A stretch of DNA of 64,000 nucleotides from Streptomyces sp. NBC_00568 (GCF_026341855.1 NZ_JAPENW010000001.1:5757001-5821000), one strand, 5' to 3'. Shown: positions 42,414 to 51,241, counted from the stretch's first letter. A program made the numbers and translations. The notes: generated from the sequence alone by a model not told the origin.

Positions 42414-42743
42414 CTAAAACACCAACGCCACCGCGCACACGGCGAACGCCACCGTGCACAGGGTCACCGCCGTCGCGTGCCGGGGAGCGAGGACGGCCGG
42501 GCCGGCCCGGCCCGAGGCCGCCAGCGTCCGGATGCGGCGGTGGGCGAGGGCGAGGAAGGCCAGCCAGAGGACACAGCAGAACGCGCACGCCACGATCCCG
42601 GCGGCGGAGCCGCCGTCGTGCAGAGCCACCTTCGCGGCGAGCACGGCGACGACGGTGCTGGAGAGGGTCGTACGACGCCAGGCCAGCCGCGTGCGTTCCG
42701 GCTGGAGGCCCGGGTCCCGTTCCTCCCGGACGGGCCCGGTCAT
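42414..42743 (-). CDS. DUF202 membrane protein, second of a pair
   Basis: A 109-aa protein with DPGLQPERTRLAWRRTTLSS, the DUF202 N-terminal signature, followed by three hydrophobic segments. Its ATG overlaps the stop of the preceding DUF202 gene (ATGA). Function is unknown for the family; YidH/YidG of E. coli are similarly paired, suggesting a heteromeric membrane complex. Confidence 0.85.
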   Translation of the reverse strand: MTGPVREERDPGLQPERTRLAWRRTTLSSTVVAVLAAKVALHDGGSAAGIVACAFCCVLWLAFLALAHRRIRTLAASGRAGPAVLAPRHATAVTLCTVAFAVCAVALVF

Positions 42744-43132
42744 CCCGCCCAGCCGACGAGGACGACGACGACCATCGCGACCGCGACGACCGCGACGACG
42801 ATGCTCAGCACCGCCGGGAACCGCGACACCGGCAGGTCCTCGCCGCGGCGCATCGCCCGTTCGCAGCGCACCCAGTGATTGACGGCCCGCAGCGAGCAGA
42901 GCACGCCCGCCGCCAGCAGCGCCAGGGCGAGGCCCGCCCGCCAGGCCCAGCGCAGGTCCGGCAGGAACTGGTCCACGGCGAAACCGCCGGCGATGAGGGC
43001 GAGCGCGGTGCGCAGCCAGGCCAGAAAGGTCCGCTCGTTGGCCAGGGAGAAACGGTAGTCGGGGGTTCCGCCCTCCTCCCGGATCTCCTGGGGCGCGAAC
43101 CACAACCGGACATTACGCACGAGTTCGATCAC
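42740..43132 (-). CDS. YidH-type DUF202 membrane protein
   Basis: A 130-aa inner-membrane protein with PDYRFSLANERTFLAWLRTALALIAGG, the YidH/DUF202 hallmark read over residues 24-50, then two more membrane helices, the last rich in Val. It is first of a two-gene operon with a second DUF202 protein, overlapping by 4 bp. Role unknown. The 136-bp gap before it (43133-43268) holds nothing recognisable. Confidence 0.9.
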   Translation of the reverse strand: MIELVRNVRLWFAPQEIREEGGTPDYRFSLANERTFLAWLRTALALIAGGFAVDQFLPDLRWAWRAGLALALLAAGVLCSLRAVNHWVRCERAMRRGEDLPVSRFPAVLSIVVAVVAVAMVVVVLVGWAG

Positions 43133-43268
43133 GTCCAGACCCTACCGGGGAGCCCTGCACGGGAGGCTGCCGGTGCCGCCCGCCACCGTTCGGGCCATGG
43201 ATGTCCCCCGTCGCCCGTCGGCCACGGGGTGCCCGCGTCCGGTATCGCCCCGGCCCGGGACCCGCTGC

Positions 43269-43784
43269 TCAGTCCATCGCCCGGTAGTCCCTGAGCCGCT
43301 CGTGCGCCGCCAGCCCGTCCGGGACCCACGTCCACTCCGACAGCCGGCGCTCCACCTCGTCCTCGGTGAGGAAGTCGTGCCAGGCGACCTCCTCCACCTG
43401 CGGGTTCACCGGAAGCTCGCAGCGGACCTCGTACACCGCCGACCACCAGCTCGCTCCGGCCCCGTCGTCGTACAGGAACGTGAACAGAGGGGTCGGCCGG
43501 GGGAGCCCGGAGACGCCGAGTTCCTCCTCGGCCTCACGGAGCGCCGCGTCGTCGTAGGACTCGCCCGCGCCGACGACTCCGCCGATGAACATGTCGTAGC
43601 GGGAGGGGAACACCAGTTTGGTGGGGGTGCGCCGATGGACGAAGATCCGGCCCTCGGCGTCCCGCGCCTGGATGAACACGCAGCGGTGGCGCAGCCCGCG
43701 CGCGTACGCCTCCCCGCGGGGGGACTGCCCGATGACCCGGTCGTTCTCGTCCACGATGTCGAGGATCTCGTCAGCGGCACTCAT
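43269..43784 (-). CDS. NUDIX hydrolase
   Basis: A 171-aa pyrophosphohydrolase. It opens ADEILDIVDENDRVIGQSPRGEAY, typical of the IDI-like/YfcD group, and RHRCVFIQARDAEGRIFVHRR follows. The Nudix box GX5EX7REXXEEXG is complete at about residues 70-92 (GAGESYDDAALREAEEELG). The nearest described relatives are YfcD-type proteins of unknown nucleotide substrate. ATG 43784 lies 66 bp after the EamA transporter gene on the same strand. Confidence 0.92.
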   Translation of the reverse strand: MSAADEILDIVDENDRVIGQSPRGEAYARGLRHRCVFIQARDAEGRIFVHRRTPTKLVFPSRYDMFIGGVVGAGESYDDAALREAEEELGVSGLPRPTPLFTFLYDDGAGASWWSAVYEVRCELPVNPQVEEVAWHDFLTEDEVERRLSEWTWVPDGLAAHERLRDYRAMD

Positions 43785-43849
43785 GGAACCATCCAAGCAG
43801 CATGGAACCGGGGCCGGCCTCCTCGGCGCGGCCGGAGACAGCGCGAGCG

Positions 43850-44743
43850 CTAATGCGGCTGGAGATCCCGCGAGCGCTCCGGCTCCGCCGTGCCCGAGGG
43901 CATCGCGGGGTGCATCCCCAGCAGGACGATCCCCGCCACGACGGCCGCGAGTCCCGCGGCCTGCCCGGCGAGGGCTCCGGCGTCGGTGCGGAGCTGGTCC
44001 CCGAGGAAGCCCACCCCGCAGGCGATGCCGGCCAGCGGCTGGGCGGCGGTGAGCGCGGGCAGCGACATCCGCAGGGGCGCGGTCTCGAAGGCGCTCTGGA
44101 CCAGGATCAGACCGGTGACGCCGAGGACGAGGACCGCGTACGGCTGCCAGCCGGTGAGCAGCTCGCTCCAGCCGCCGTCCCCGAACCGCTGGCCGCTGAC
44201 CCGGGTGAGCGCGTCCTGGAGGCCGTAGAGCAGCCCGGCGGCCGTGGCGAGCAGGACGGGTCCGGCGCTCAGCCGGGACCGCTTCGCGTAGGTGGTGAGC
44301 ATCAGGGCGAGCCCGACCACGATCCCGATGATCAGCCAGTGCCGCAGCGGGTCGTCGACGGCGTCGCCGCCCTGCGGCTGCCCGGCCACGATGAAGGCCG
44401 AGACGCCGCCCGCGAGCAGCAGGAGCCCGGCCCAGCCCTGTCGGCCCAGCGGCTGTTTGGTCTGGTGGCGGGAGAGCGCGAGCGCGAAGAGCAGGTTGGT
44501 CGCCAGGAGCGGCTCGACCAGAGTGACCTCGCCCTTGCCGAGCGCGATCGCGCCGAGCACCATGCCGCAGACCATCAGTCCGATGCCGCCCAGCCAGCGC
44601 GGGACCCGGATGAGGTCGAGCAGCAGGCGGGGGGAGAGGAAGTCGCTCAGCGGGGCGTGCGAGGCCGCGTTCTGCTGGAGCACGAAGCCGAAACCCAGAC
44701 AGCAGGCCGCGCTCACGGCGAGGACCAGAACCAGAACCGACAC
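43850..44743 (-). CDS. DMT/EamA-like membrane transporter
   Basis: A 297-aa protein with nine or ten membrane segments (opening VLVLVLAVSAACCLGFGFVLQ). GKGEVTLVEPLLATNLLFAL and FETAPLRMSLPALTAAQPLAGI are conserved EamA/NIPA-like loops. GTG 44743 is chosen because GAGGT sits 7 nt before it. The reading frame stays open far upstream across the FAD dehydrogenase gene, but that extension is antisense noise. Its substrate is unknown; NIPA-like members move Mg2+, others metabolites. Confidence 0.85.
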   Translation of the reverse strand: MSVLVLVLAVSAACCLGFGFVLQQNAASHAPLSDFLSPRLLLDLIRVPRWLGGIGLMVCGMVLGAIALGKGEVTLVEPLLATNLLFALALSRHQTKQPLGRQGWAGLLLLAGGVSAFIVAGQPQGGDAVDDPLRHWLIIGIVVGLALMLTTYAKRSRLSAGPVLLATAAGLLYGLQDALTRVSGQRFGDGGWSELLTGWQPYAVLVLGVTGLILVQSAFETAPLRMSLPALTAAQPLAGIACGVGFLGDQLRTDAGALAGQAAGLAAVVAGIVLLGMHPAMPSGTAEPERSRDLQPH

Positions 44744-44850
44744 GCTGGGTACCTCGAAACATCGGGAGTCGGGGGCCACGGTTGAGATTCCCGCCGACTC
44801 TAGTGCCAAGGGCCGGATGCCTGTCCCCGGGAGAACCCGGAACCAGGCAG

Positions 44851-44880
44851 TTGACTCGGTCACCTTTCTTGCCGAAGGAT
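44851..44880 (+). promoter_or_regulatory. Promoter for the FAD-dependent dehydrogenase
   Basis: TTGACT, an 18-bp spacer and AAGGAT resemble a vegetative promoter. Transcription would begin near 44887, giving a leader of about 157 nt that contains the TetR operator at 45009-45028. Confidence 0.5.
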
Positions 44881-45008
44881 CTGACCGATCAGTAACAAGT
44901 GCTGGTCGCCCGCAGAGGTCGACCACCACCACCAATGTCTCACCAACCAGCGATGCTGCCGATCGGGTCGTGACAAACGTCATCAAGTCGTCCCCGTGAC
45001 GCCGACCC

Positions 45009-45028
45009 CATCCGACCAGTCGGAATGT
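45009..45028 (+). promoter_or_regulatory. TetR regulon operator 3, before the FAD dehydrogenase
   Basis: CATCCGACCAGTCGGAATGT carries the CCGAC-N2-GTCGG core. Read on the minus strand it is ACATTCCGACTGGTCGGATG, differing from operator 2 at three of 20 positions. It ends 15 bp before ATG 45044, which supports that start. Confidence 0.7.
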
Positions 45029-45043
45029 CGAGAGGACGGGCCC

Positions 45044-46699
45044 ATGGCCTACGACGCAGATGTGATCGTCATCGGAGCTGGCCTGGCGGGGCTCGCGGCG
45101 ACCGCGGAGCTCGTCGACGCGGGCCGCAAGGTGATCCTCCTCGACCAGGAGCCCGAGCAGTCGATCGGCGGCCAGGCGCACTGGTCCTTCGGCGGGCTCT
45201 TCTTCGTCGACTCGCCCGAGCAGCGCCGCATGCGGATCAAGGACAACCACGCGCTCGCCCTCCAGGACTGGATGGGCACGGCCGCCTTCGACCGGCCCGA
45301 GGATCACTGGCCGCGTCGGTGGGCCGAGGCGTACGTCGACTTCGCGGCCGGCGAGAAGCGGCCCTGGCTGCACGCGCAGGGGGTCCGCTTCTTCCCGGTG
45401 GTGGGCTGGGCCGAGCGCGGCGGCTACGACGCCAACGGGCACGGGAACTCCGTGCCGCGCTTCCACATCACCTGGGGAACCGGGCCCGGCCTCGTCGCGC
45501 CCTTCGAGCGGCGGGTACGGGAGGGAGTCGCCCGTGGTCTGGTCGAGCTGCGCTTCCGCCACCGGGTCACCGGTCTGTCCCGCAGCGCGGGCTCCGTCGA
45601 CACCGTCACCGGAGAGGTCCTGGAGCCGTCCGGCATCGAGCGCGGCCAGGCCAGCAGCCGCGCGGTCACCGGCGCCTTCGAGCTCAAGGCCCAGGCCGTG
45701 ATCGTCACCTCCGGCGGCATCGGCGGCAACCACGACCTCGTCCGCGCCAACTGGCCCGAGCGGCTGGGCACTCCGCCCGAGCGGATGATCTCCGGCGTAC
45801 CCGCGCACGTCGACGGCGCGATGCTCGGGATCGCCGAGGGGGCCGGCGCCCGCCTCATCAACCGCGACCGCATGTGGCACTACACCGAGGGCATCCAGAA
45901 CTGGAACCCCATCTGGGACAAGCACGGCATCCGCATCCTGCCCGGCCCCTCCTCCCTCTGGCTGGACGCGCGCGGCAAGCGCCTGCCGGTACCGCTCTTC
46001 CCGGGCTTCGACACCCTCGGCACCCTCGAACACATCATGCGCACCGGACACGACTACACCTGGTTCGTGCTCGACCAGAAGATCATCGGCAAGGAGTTCG
46101 CGCTCTCCGGTTCCGAGCAGAACCCCGATCTGACCGGCAAGTCGGTCCGGGGCGTCATCGGGCGGGCCCGCGCCGATGTGCCCGCTCCGGTCAAGGCGTT
46201 CATGGACCAGGGCGTGGACTTCGTCGTCGAGAAGGACCTCGGCGCGCTGGTACGCGGGATGAACGCGCTCACCGAGAAGCCGCTCATCGACGAGGCGGCC
46301 CTGCGCCGCGAGATCGTCGCGCGCGACCGGGAGATCGCCAACCCCTTCACCAAGGACCTCCAGGTCATGTCGATCCGCGGGGCCCGGAAGTACCTCGGCG
46401 ACAAGTTGATCCGCACCGCGACCCCGCACCGCATCCTCGACCCCAAGGCGGGCCCGCTGATCGCGGTGCGCCTGAACATCCTGACCCGCAAGACCCTCGG
46501 CGGCCTGGAGACCGACCTCTCCTCGCGGGTGCTGACCGAGGGCGGCGAACCGCTGGAGGGTGTGTACGCCGCCGGTGAGGCCGCCGGGTTCGGCGGCGGC
46601 GGAGTCCATGGTTACCGGTCGCTGGAAGGCACCTTCCTCGGCGGCTGCCTCTTCTCCGGCCGTACGGCGGGCCGGGCGGCGGCCAAGGCGGTGGGCTGA
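45044..46699 (+). CDS. FAD-binding dehydrogenase (KstD/fumarate-reductase-like)
   Basis: A 551-aa flavoprotein. The N-terminal dinucleotide motif is VIVIGAGLAGLAATAEL, with LLDQEPEQSIGGQAHWS next. AVIVTSGGIGGNHDLVRANWP and the C-terminal VYAAGEAAGFGGGGVHGYR complete the FAD domain of the flavocytochrome c/ketosteroid dehydrogenase superfamily (COG3573 type). It probably inserts a C=C bond next to a carbonyl. ATG 45044 follows GAGAGGA; the longer frame from 44996 would place the operator inside the gene. The operator ties it to the kinase/ACAD regulon. Confidence 0.9.
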   Translation: MAYDADVIVIGAGLAGLAATAELVDAGRKVILLDQEPEQSIGGQAHWSFGGLFFVDSPEQRRMRIKDNHALALQDWMGTAAFDRPEDHWPRRWAEAYVDFAAGEKRPWLHAQGVRFFPVVGWAERGGYDANGHGNSVPRFHITWGTGPGLVAPFERRVREGVARGLVELRFRHRVTGLSRSAGSVDTVTGEVLEPSGIERGQASSRAVTGAFELKAQAVIVTSGGIGGNHDLVRANWPERLGTPPERMISGVPAHVDGAMLGIAEGAGARLINRDRMWHYTEGIQNWNPIWDKHGIRILPGPSSLWLDARGKRLPVPLFPGFDTLGTLEHIMRTGHDYTWFVLDQKIIGKEFALSGSEQNPDLTGKSVRGVIGRARADVPAPVKAFMDQGVDFVVEKDLGALVRGMNALTEKPLIDEAALRREIVARDREIANPFTKDLQVMSIRGARKYLGDKLIRTATPHRILDPKAGPLIAVRLNILTRKTLGGLETDLSSRVLTEGGEPLEGVYAAGEAAGFGGGGVHGYRSLEGTFLGGCLFSGRTAGRAAAKAVG

Positions 46700-46714
46700 T
46701 CACGTCCGGAAGGG

Positions 46715-46920
46715 GACGGCCGTCCCCGTCGCCGGAACGGGACGGCCGTCCCCGTCGCCGGAACGGGACGGTCGTCCTCGTCGCCGGAACGGGGCGGCCG
46801 TCCACGTCATGCGGGCGGGGCGGCCGTTGTCATCAGGACAGGGCCGCCGTTCACATTGCAGGGACAAGTCGGCCGTGCAAGTCATCGGGACAAGGCGGCT
46901 GTTCAGGGCGTTGTGGGGCG
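46715..46920. repeat. Degenerating tandem repeat of about 26 bp
   Basis: Three near-exact 26-bp units based on GACGGCCGTCCCCGTCGCCG (46715-46740, 46741-46766, 46767-46792) are followed by four or five progressively diverged 23-26-bp units. The array starts 16 bp after the stop of the FAD dehydrogenase. The period is not a multiple of three and no credible gene occupies 46700-47057. The remainder holds a TTGACA (46953) and a TTGACT (46981) that may belong to the promoter of the next gene. Confidence 0.75.
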
Positions 46921-47057
46921 GTGCCTGCCAACTGTGTGTCATACAGCGGTAGTTGACACGTGTAGCGCGATGGCCGGAGCTTGACTTGAACCCGTGGCTC
47001 CGGGTTTGCTGTGCGTGATCACACTTTGACGAACCGCGCATGTGAGGTTGAGCAGCG

Positions 47058-48008
47058 GTGTCACCACCCCCACCACCGCTGGGCCGCGGTCGCAAGCGGG
47101 CGGCCCAGGCCTTCGACGCCGCCCTCGACGACGCCGAACTCGTCGCCGGACGCGCCTCGTTGAGCCAGGGGCGGTGGACCGATGTCCGCGACCTGCTCGC
47201 GGCGACCGGCGACGACTGGGACCGTCGCGGACACCGCGTCACCGTCCTCGCGCAGGAGTCCGCGACTCTCGCCTGGGCCCGTGACTGGCAGCTCGCCGAG
47301 CCGGAGTCCCCCGACGCGGCCGTACTCCTCGGCTGCGCCACCGTGGAACGCGCCCTGCACGGCAAGGCGCGCCCGGAGCAGGCCCGCGACGCCTGCCGCG
47401 CGGCGGCGGCACTCGCCCCGGCCGATCCCACCCCCTGGCTCGGTCTGCTCCTCCTGGAGCGCTCGCTCGGCACCGAGGACGATGTGGTCCGGCTCTTCGA
47501 CGAGGTGCGCCACCGGCACGCCGGCCATCACCACGCGCATCACCTGATGGTCGCCCGGCTCGCCGAGCGCCGCGCCGCGGCGGGCCAGGACCCGCTGCAC
47601 GAGGTGTACGACTTCGCCAACTGGGCGGCCGAACAAGGGCCCGCCGACTCGCCGCTCGCGATCCTTCCGGTCGTCGCGCACGCCGAGCGCTTCCGTGTGC
47701 TCGCCGGCTCCGGGAGCGAGGCCACCGACCCGGTCGCCTCGGGCCACTGGGCCGGGCGCCGGGCCCGCCAGGTGATGAAGGCCGCCTTCGACTGGTGGCT
47801 GGAGTGGGAGCACGAGGACCATCCCCGACGGCTCGTCGACCTCAACTTCCTCGCCCACGCCAAGGTCTGCGAGGGCCGGGACGCCGAGGCCGCCGCCCTG
47901 TTCCACCGCATCGCGGAGCATGCCACCCCGGCTCCCTGGTCGTACCCGGACCGCGATCCGTACCAAGCCTTCCGTGCCGCGCGCGACAGCGTGCTCGGCA
48001 CGGGGTGA
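47058..48008 (+). CDS. Conserved helical-repeat (TPR-like) protein
   Basis: A 316-aa protein starting with GTG and a Pro-rich SPPPPPLGRGRKR. The body is built of helix pairs with TPR-like spacing (ASLSQGRWTDVRDLLAA, ERALHGKARPEQARDACRAA, LAPADPTPWLGLLLLERSLG). A His cluster, RHRHAGHHHAHHL, is at about residue 155, and a later block reads DWWLEWEHEDHPRRLVDLNFLAH. No enzyme motif is seen. I do not recognise a function. The amino-acid permease follows 40 bp downstream, so the two may be cotranscribed. Confidence 0.82.
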   Translation: MSPPPPPLGRGRKRAAQAFDAALDDAELVAGRASLSQGRWTDVRDLLAATGDDWDRRGHRVTVLAQESATLAWARDWQLAEPESPDAAVLLGCATVERALHGKARPEQARDACRAAAALAPADPTPWLGLLLLERSLGTEDDVVRLFDEVRHRHAGHHHAHHLMVARLAERRAAAGQDPLHEVYDFANWAAEQGPADSPLAILPVVAHAERFRVLAGSGSEATDPVASGHWAGRRARQVMKAAFDWWLEWEHEDHPRRLVDLNFLAHAKVCEGRDAEAAALFHRIAEHATPAPWSYPDRDPYQAFRAARDSVLGTG

Positions 48009-48048
48009 ACGCCCCCGAAGACCTGACACCCGAAAGGACGACCCCGCG

Positions 48049-49614
48049 ATGACGACGGGCAGTTCGAGCACATCGAGTACGTCGAACACGGGCAGACCGG
48101 CCGCCGACGACGGCGGCATCAGCACGTTCAAGGGACAGGACCGCGCCCTGCGCGCCGGCCGGCTGGGCACGGGAGGCCTGCTGCTGTCCGTCCTCGCGGC
48201 GACCGCCCCGCTCATGGTGGTCGCGGGTGTCATGCCCGCAACATTCGCGGTGATGGGTATCGTCGGGCAGCCGCTGCTCTTCGTCATCCTCGGCATCGTC
48301 CTCGTGCTCTTCAGCGTCGGGTACGCCGAGATGAGCCGGCACGTCCACAACGCGGGCGCCTTCTACGCCTACATCTCGCGCGGGCTCGGCGGCACCCCGG
48401 GAGCGGGCGCCGCCGCGGTCGCCCTCGTCGCCTACAGCGCGCTCCAGGTCGGCATCTACGGACTCTTCGGCTTCGAGGTCTCCGGCCTGTTCGCCACCTA
48501 CCTCGACACCCAGGTCGCCTGGTGGATACCGGCGCTGGCCGCCGTACTCGTCGTCGGCGCGCTGGCCTGGCTGAAGATCGACGTCAACGCGTGGGTGCTC
48601 GGCGTGCTGCTCGTCATCGAGGTCACGCTCGTCGTGGTCTTCGACGTCGCGGCCGTCGGTGACCCGGCGGGTGAGGGACTGTCGCTGCACGCCTTCAACC
48701 CGGACACACTCACCGGAGCGGGCGTCGGCACCGCGCTGTGCTTCTGCATCGCCGCCTTCACCGGCTTCGAACAGGCCCCGGTGTACGCCGAGGAGACCAG
48801 CCGCCCGCACATCCTCGTGCCGCGCGTCATGTTCCTCGCCATCGGCTTCGTCGCCGTCTTCTTCGCGATCAGCTCCTGGGCGCTCACCGTCGCCACCGGA
48901 CCCTCCGCGATCGTCGGGACCGCCCAGAAGCAGAGCGCCGGGCTGCTCTTCTTCCTCACCGAGTCACGGCTCGGCTCCACCTTCACGGACGTCCTGCACG
49001 TGCTGTTCGTGACCGGCATGTTCGCGGCGCTGCTCAGCTTCCACAACGTCGTGGCGCGGTACGCCTTCGCCATGGGCCGCGAGGGTCTGCTGCCCAGTGC
49101 CTTCGGCCGCACCTCCGGCGCCAGCGGCGCTCCCGGCACGGGCTCGCTCCTGCACACCGTCGTCTCCCTGATCGTGGTCGGCGGCTTCGCCCTGGCCGAC
49201 GACAAGCCGACCGGCGACCCGACCACGCCCGTGCTCCATCTGTTCACCTGGGGCGGCAACGTCGGAGCGCTCGGCGTCACCCTCCTGATGGCGTCCGCCT
49301 CGCTCTCGGTCGTCGTGTTCTTCGTCCGCCGCGGCGCGGCCCGCGCCCAGGCCTGGCGTCTGGTCACCTCCGTGATCGCGGGCATCGCGCTGCTCGTCAT
49401 CGCGGTCTACACGGTCAAGGACTTCGACGTGCTCGTCGGCGCGGGTCCGGACTCCGTCCTGAACCTGCTGCTGCCCGCCGTCATCGGGGTCGCCCTGGTC
49501 GTCGGACTGGTCCAGGGACTGGTGCTGCGCTCCCGCAAGCCCGAGGCGCACGCCCGGATCGGCCTCGGCAACGAGGCGTTCCAGTTGGACAAGGCGGCCG
49601 ACTCCGCCTCCTGA
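48049..49614 (+). CDS. APC family amino-acid permease
   Basis: A 521-aa transporter with 12 predicted segments. A Ser/Thr-rich N-terminal tail precedes LRAGRLGTGGLLLSVLAATAP. The G-rich first-helix block, SVGYAEMSRHVHNAGAFYAYISRGLGG (over residues 85-111) and FTGFEQAPVYAEE are typical of APC proteins. ATG 48049 follows GAAAGGA. Substrate specificity within the superfamily (amino acids, polyamines) cannot be read. Confidence 0.92.
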   Translation: MTTGSSSTSSTSNTGRPAADDGGISTFKGQDRALRAGRLGTGGLLLSVLAATAPLMVVAGVMPATFAVMGIVGQPLLFVILGIVLVLFSVGYAEMSRHVHNAGAFYAYISRGLGGTPGAGAAAVALVAYSALQVGIYGLFGFEVSGLFATYLDTQVAWWIPALAAVLVVGALAWLKIDVNAWVLGVLLVIEVTLVVVFDVAAVGDPAGEGLSLHAFNPDTLTGAGVGTALCFCIAAFTGFEQAPVYAEETSRPHILVPRVMFLAIGFVAVFFAISSWALTVATGPSAIVGTAQKQSAGLLFFLTESRLGSTFTDVLHVLFVTGMFAALLSFHNVVARYAFAMGREGLLPSAFGRTSGASGAPGTGSLLHTVVSLIVVGGFALADDKPTGDPTTPVLHLFTWGGNVGALGVTLLMASASLSVVVFFVRRGAARAQAWRLVTSVIAGIALLVIAVYTVKDFDVLVGAGPDSVLNLLLPAVIGVALVVGLVQGLVLRSRKPEAHARIGLGNEAFQLDKAADSAS

Positions 49615-49737
49615 CGAGGCCCTCCCGTCCTCTCCGGGGCCCTTGAACCCGGACAGGACGTGAGAAGAGATGACGGAACGCTGACGGGCACCCGCCACCG
49701 CTGGATTTTTGGGGGTCGCGGGTGCTCGAATCAGTGG

Positions 49738-50592
49738 GTGAACACTGAACGGCCCGGGGAACCGGACCCGGAGCGACCGCGATCGCGGAAACCGGAGCCG
49801 CGGGAGCCGCGGGAGCCGGAGCGGCCCGAGGCGAGGGAGCCGGAGCGGCCCGAGCCGCGGGCAGCCGAAGAATCCGAGGAGCCCGGCGAGCGCGGCAGGC
49901 CGATCGGCCGGCGGGTGCTGCTCGGCACGCTCGGACTCGGCGCCCTCGGCGTCCTGACCGCTCCCACGCTCCAGCGCGGGATGGAATCCTTCCTCGCCGG
50001 CGCCTCCGAGAAGGACCCCACCGGTCTGACGGGGCTGCTGCCCAACGGCGGCGGCTTCCGCTACTACTCGGTGGCCTCCTCCGTACCGCACAAGAACGAG
50101 ACGAACTACCGCCTCACCGTCGACGGCCTGGTCGACCACCCCACCAGCTACACCCTCGCCGACCTGCGGGCCCTGCCCCAGACCCGGCTGGTGCACGACG
50201 TCCAGTGCGTCACCGGCTGGCGGGTGCCCGGCACCCCCTTCGAGGGCGTACGCCTGTCCCATCTCCTCGACGCCGCCGGAGTGCACCACTCGGCCGGGGC
50301 GATCCGCTTCACCTGCTTCGACGGGACGTACACGGAGAGCCTCACCCTGAGGCAGGCCCGCCGCGCTGACGTCCTGGTGGCCCTGCGCATGCAGGACAAG
50401 TCGCTCGGCCACAACCACGGCGGTCCCGTCCGCCTCTACGTGGCCCCCATGTACTTCTACAAATCCGCCAAGTGGCTCTCCGGCATCACCGTCACCGAGG
50501 ACGTCCGTCCCGGTTACTGGGAGAACCGGGGGTACGACGTCGACGCCTGGGTCGGCCGTTCGAACGGACGCGACGATGAACCCACGAGTTGA
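49738..50592 (+). CDS. YedY/MsrP-like molybdopterin oxidoreductase
   Basis: A 284-aa sulfite-oxidase-fold enzyme. The first about 55 residues are extremely rich in Glu, Arg and Pro in repeats (EPREPREPERPEAREPERPE), followed by a GRRVLLG twin-arginine-like element and one hydrophobic segment. The catalytic domain has HDVQCVTGWRVP, whose Cys binds molybdenum, then LGHNHGGPVRLYVAPMYFYKSAKWL. It starts at GTG 49738 without a clear ribosome site. The cytochrome b gene begins inside its last codons, so the pair forms one redox complex, probably outside the membrane. Confidence 0.9.
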   Translation: MNTERPGEPDPERPRSRKPEPREPREPERPEAREPERPEPRAAEESEEPGERGRPIGRRVLLGTLGLGALGVLTAPTLQRGMESFLAGASEKDPTGLTGLLPNGGGFRYYSVASSVPHKNETNYRLTVDGLVDHPTSYTLADLRALPQTRLVHDVQCVTGWRVPGTPFEGVRLSHLLDAAGVHHSAGAIRFTCFDGTYTESLTLRQARRADVLVALRMQDKSLGHNHGGPVRLYVAPMYFYKSAKWLSGITVTEDVRPGYWENRGYDVDAWVGRSNGRDDEPTS

Positions 50593-51211
50593 CGACACCC
50601 CGGCCGTGTCCGCGCACCCCTCCCACGTACGGCGCTTCAGCCGGGCCGAGCGCTGGGTGCACCGGGTCACGGCCCTGCTGATGGGTGTGTGCGTGGCCAC
50701 CGCGGCCTGCCTCTACATCCCCCAGTTCGCCGAACTGGTCGGCCGCCGCGAACTCGTCGTCCGCGTCCACGAATGGGCCGGTCTCCTGCTTCCGGTGCCG
50801 GTCCTGGCGGGCCTGGCCTCCCGCGCGTTCCGCCGCGACCTGGGCTTCCTGAACCGCTTCGGCCCGCACGACCGGGTGTGGCTGCGGGCGGCGCTGCGCC
50901 GCGACAAGGACCGGGAGTCCCGCCCCGCCGGGAAGTTCAACGCCGGACAGAAGATCTACGCCGCCTGGATCGCCGGGGCCACGCTGGTGATGGTGGGCAC
51001 GGGCCTGCTGATGTGGTTCACCCACCTCACCCCGCTGATGTGGCGGACCTCGGCGACCTTCGTCCACGACTGGCTGGCCCTCACCATCGGGATCGTCCTC
51101 GCGGGCCACATCGGGATGGCGCTGGGCGACCCGGAGGCGCGGCGGGGGCTGCGTACGGGATCGGTGAGCCGGCAGTGGGCCGACCGGGAACATCCGCTGT
51201 GGCGGCCGTGA
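50576..51211 (+). CDS. Di-haem cytochrome b membrane subunit
   Basis: A 211-aa membrane protein with four helices. His residues in ERWVHRVTAL, VRVHEWAGLL, FVHDWLALTI and LAGHIGMALG can bind two b haems, as in cytochrome b561/formate-dehydrogenase-gamma proteins. It overlaps the YedY-like gene by 17 bp and should connect that enzyme to the quinone pool, as the YedZ/MsrQ haem protein does for MsrP, although it belongs to a different family. Confidence 0.9.
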   Translation: MNPRVDDTPAVSAHPSHVRRFSRAERWVHRVTALLMGVCVATAACLYIPQFAELVGRRELVVRVHEWAGLLLPVPVLAGLASRAFRRDLGFLNRFGPHDRVWLRAALRRDKDRESRPAGKFNAGQKIYAAWIAGATLVMVGTGLLMWFTHLTPLMWRTSATFVHDWLALTIGIVLAGHIGMALGDPEARRGLRTGSVSRQWADREHPLWRP

Positions 51212-51241
51212 GCTGCTGCTCCGATGACGATGCTCCGATGA

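Noticed and set aside
44996..45043. Longer start for the FAD dehydrogenase
   Set aside because: It would place the TetR operator inside the coding region and adds residues not typical of the family; ATG 45044 has a ribosome site.
43850..46609. A 919-codon open frame on the minus strand
   Set aside because: Only its last 297 codons encode a real EamA-type transporter; the rest is antisense to the FAD dehydrogenase and lacks any domain.
46715..46920. Regular repeats that could suggest a CRISPR array
   Set aside because: The units are contiguous with no unique spacers, decay progressively and lack cas genes; they are a minisatellite.
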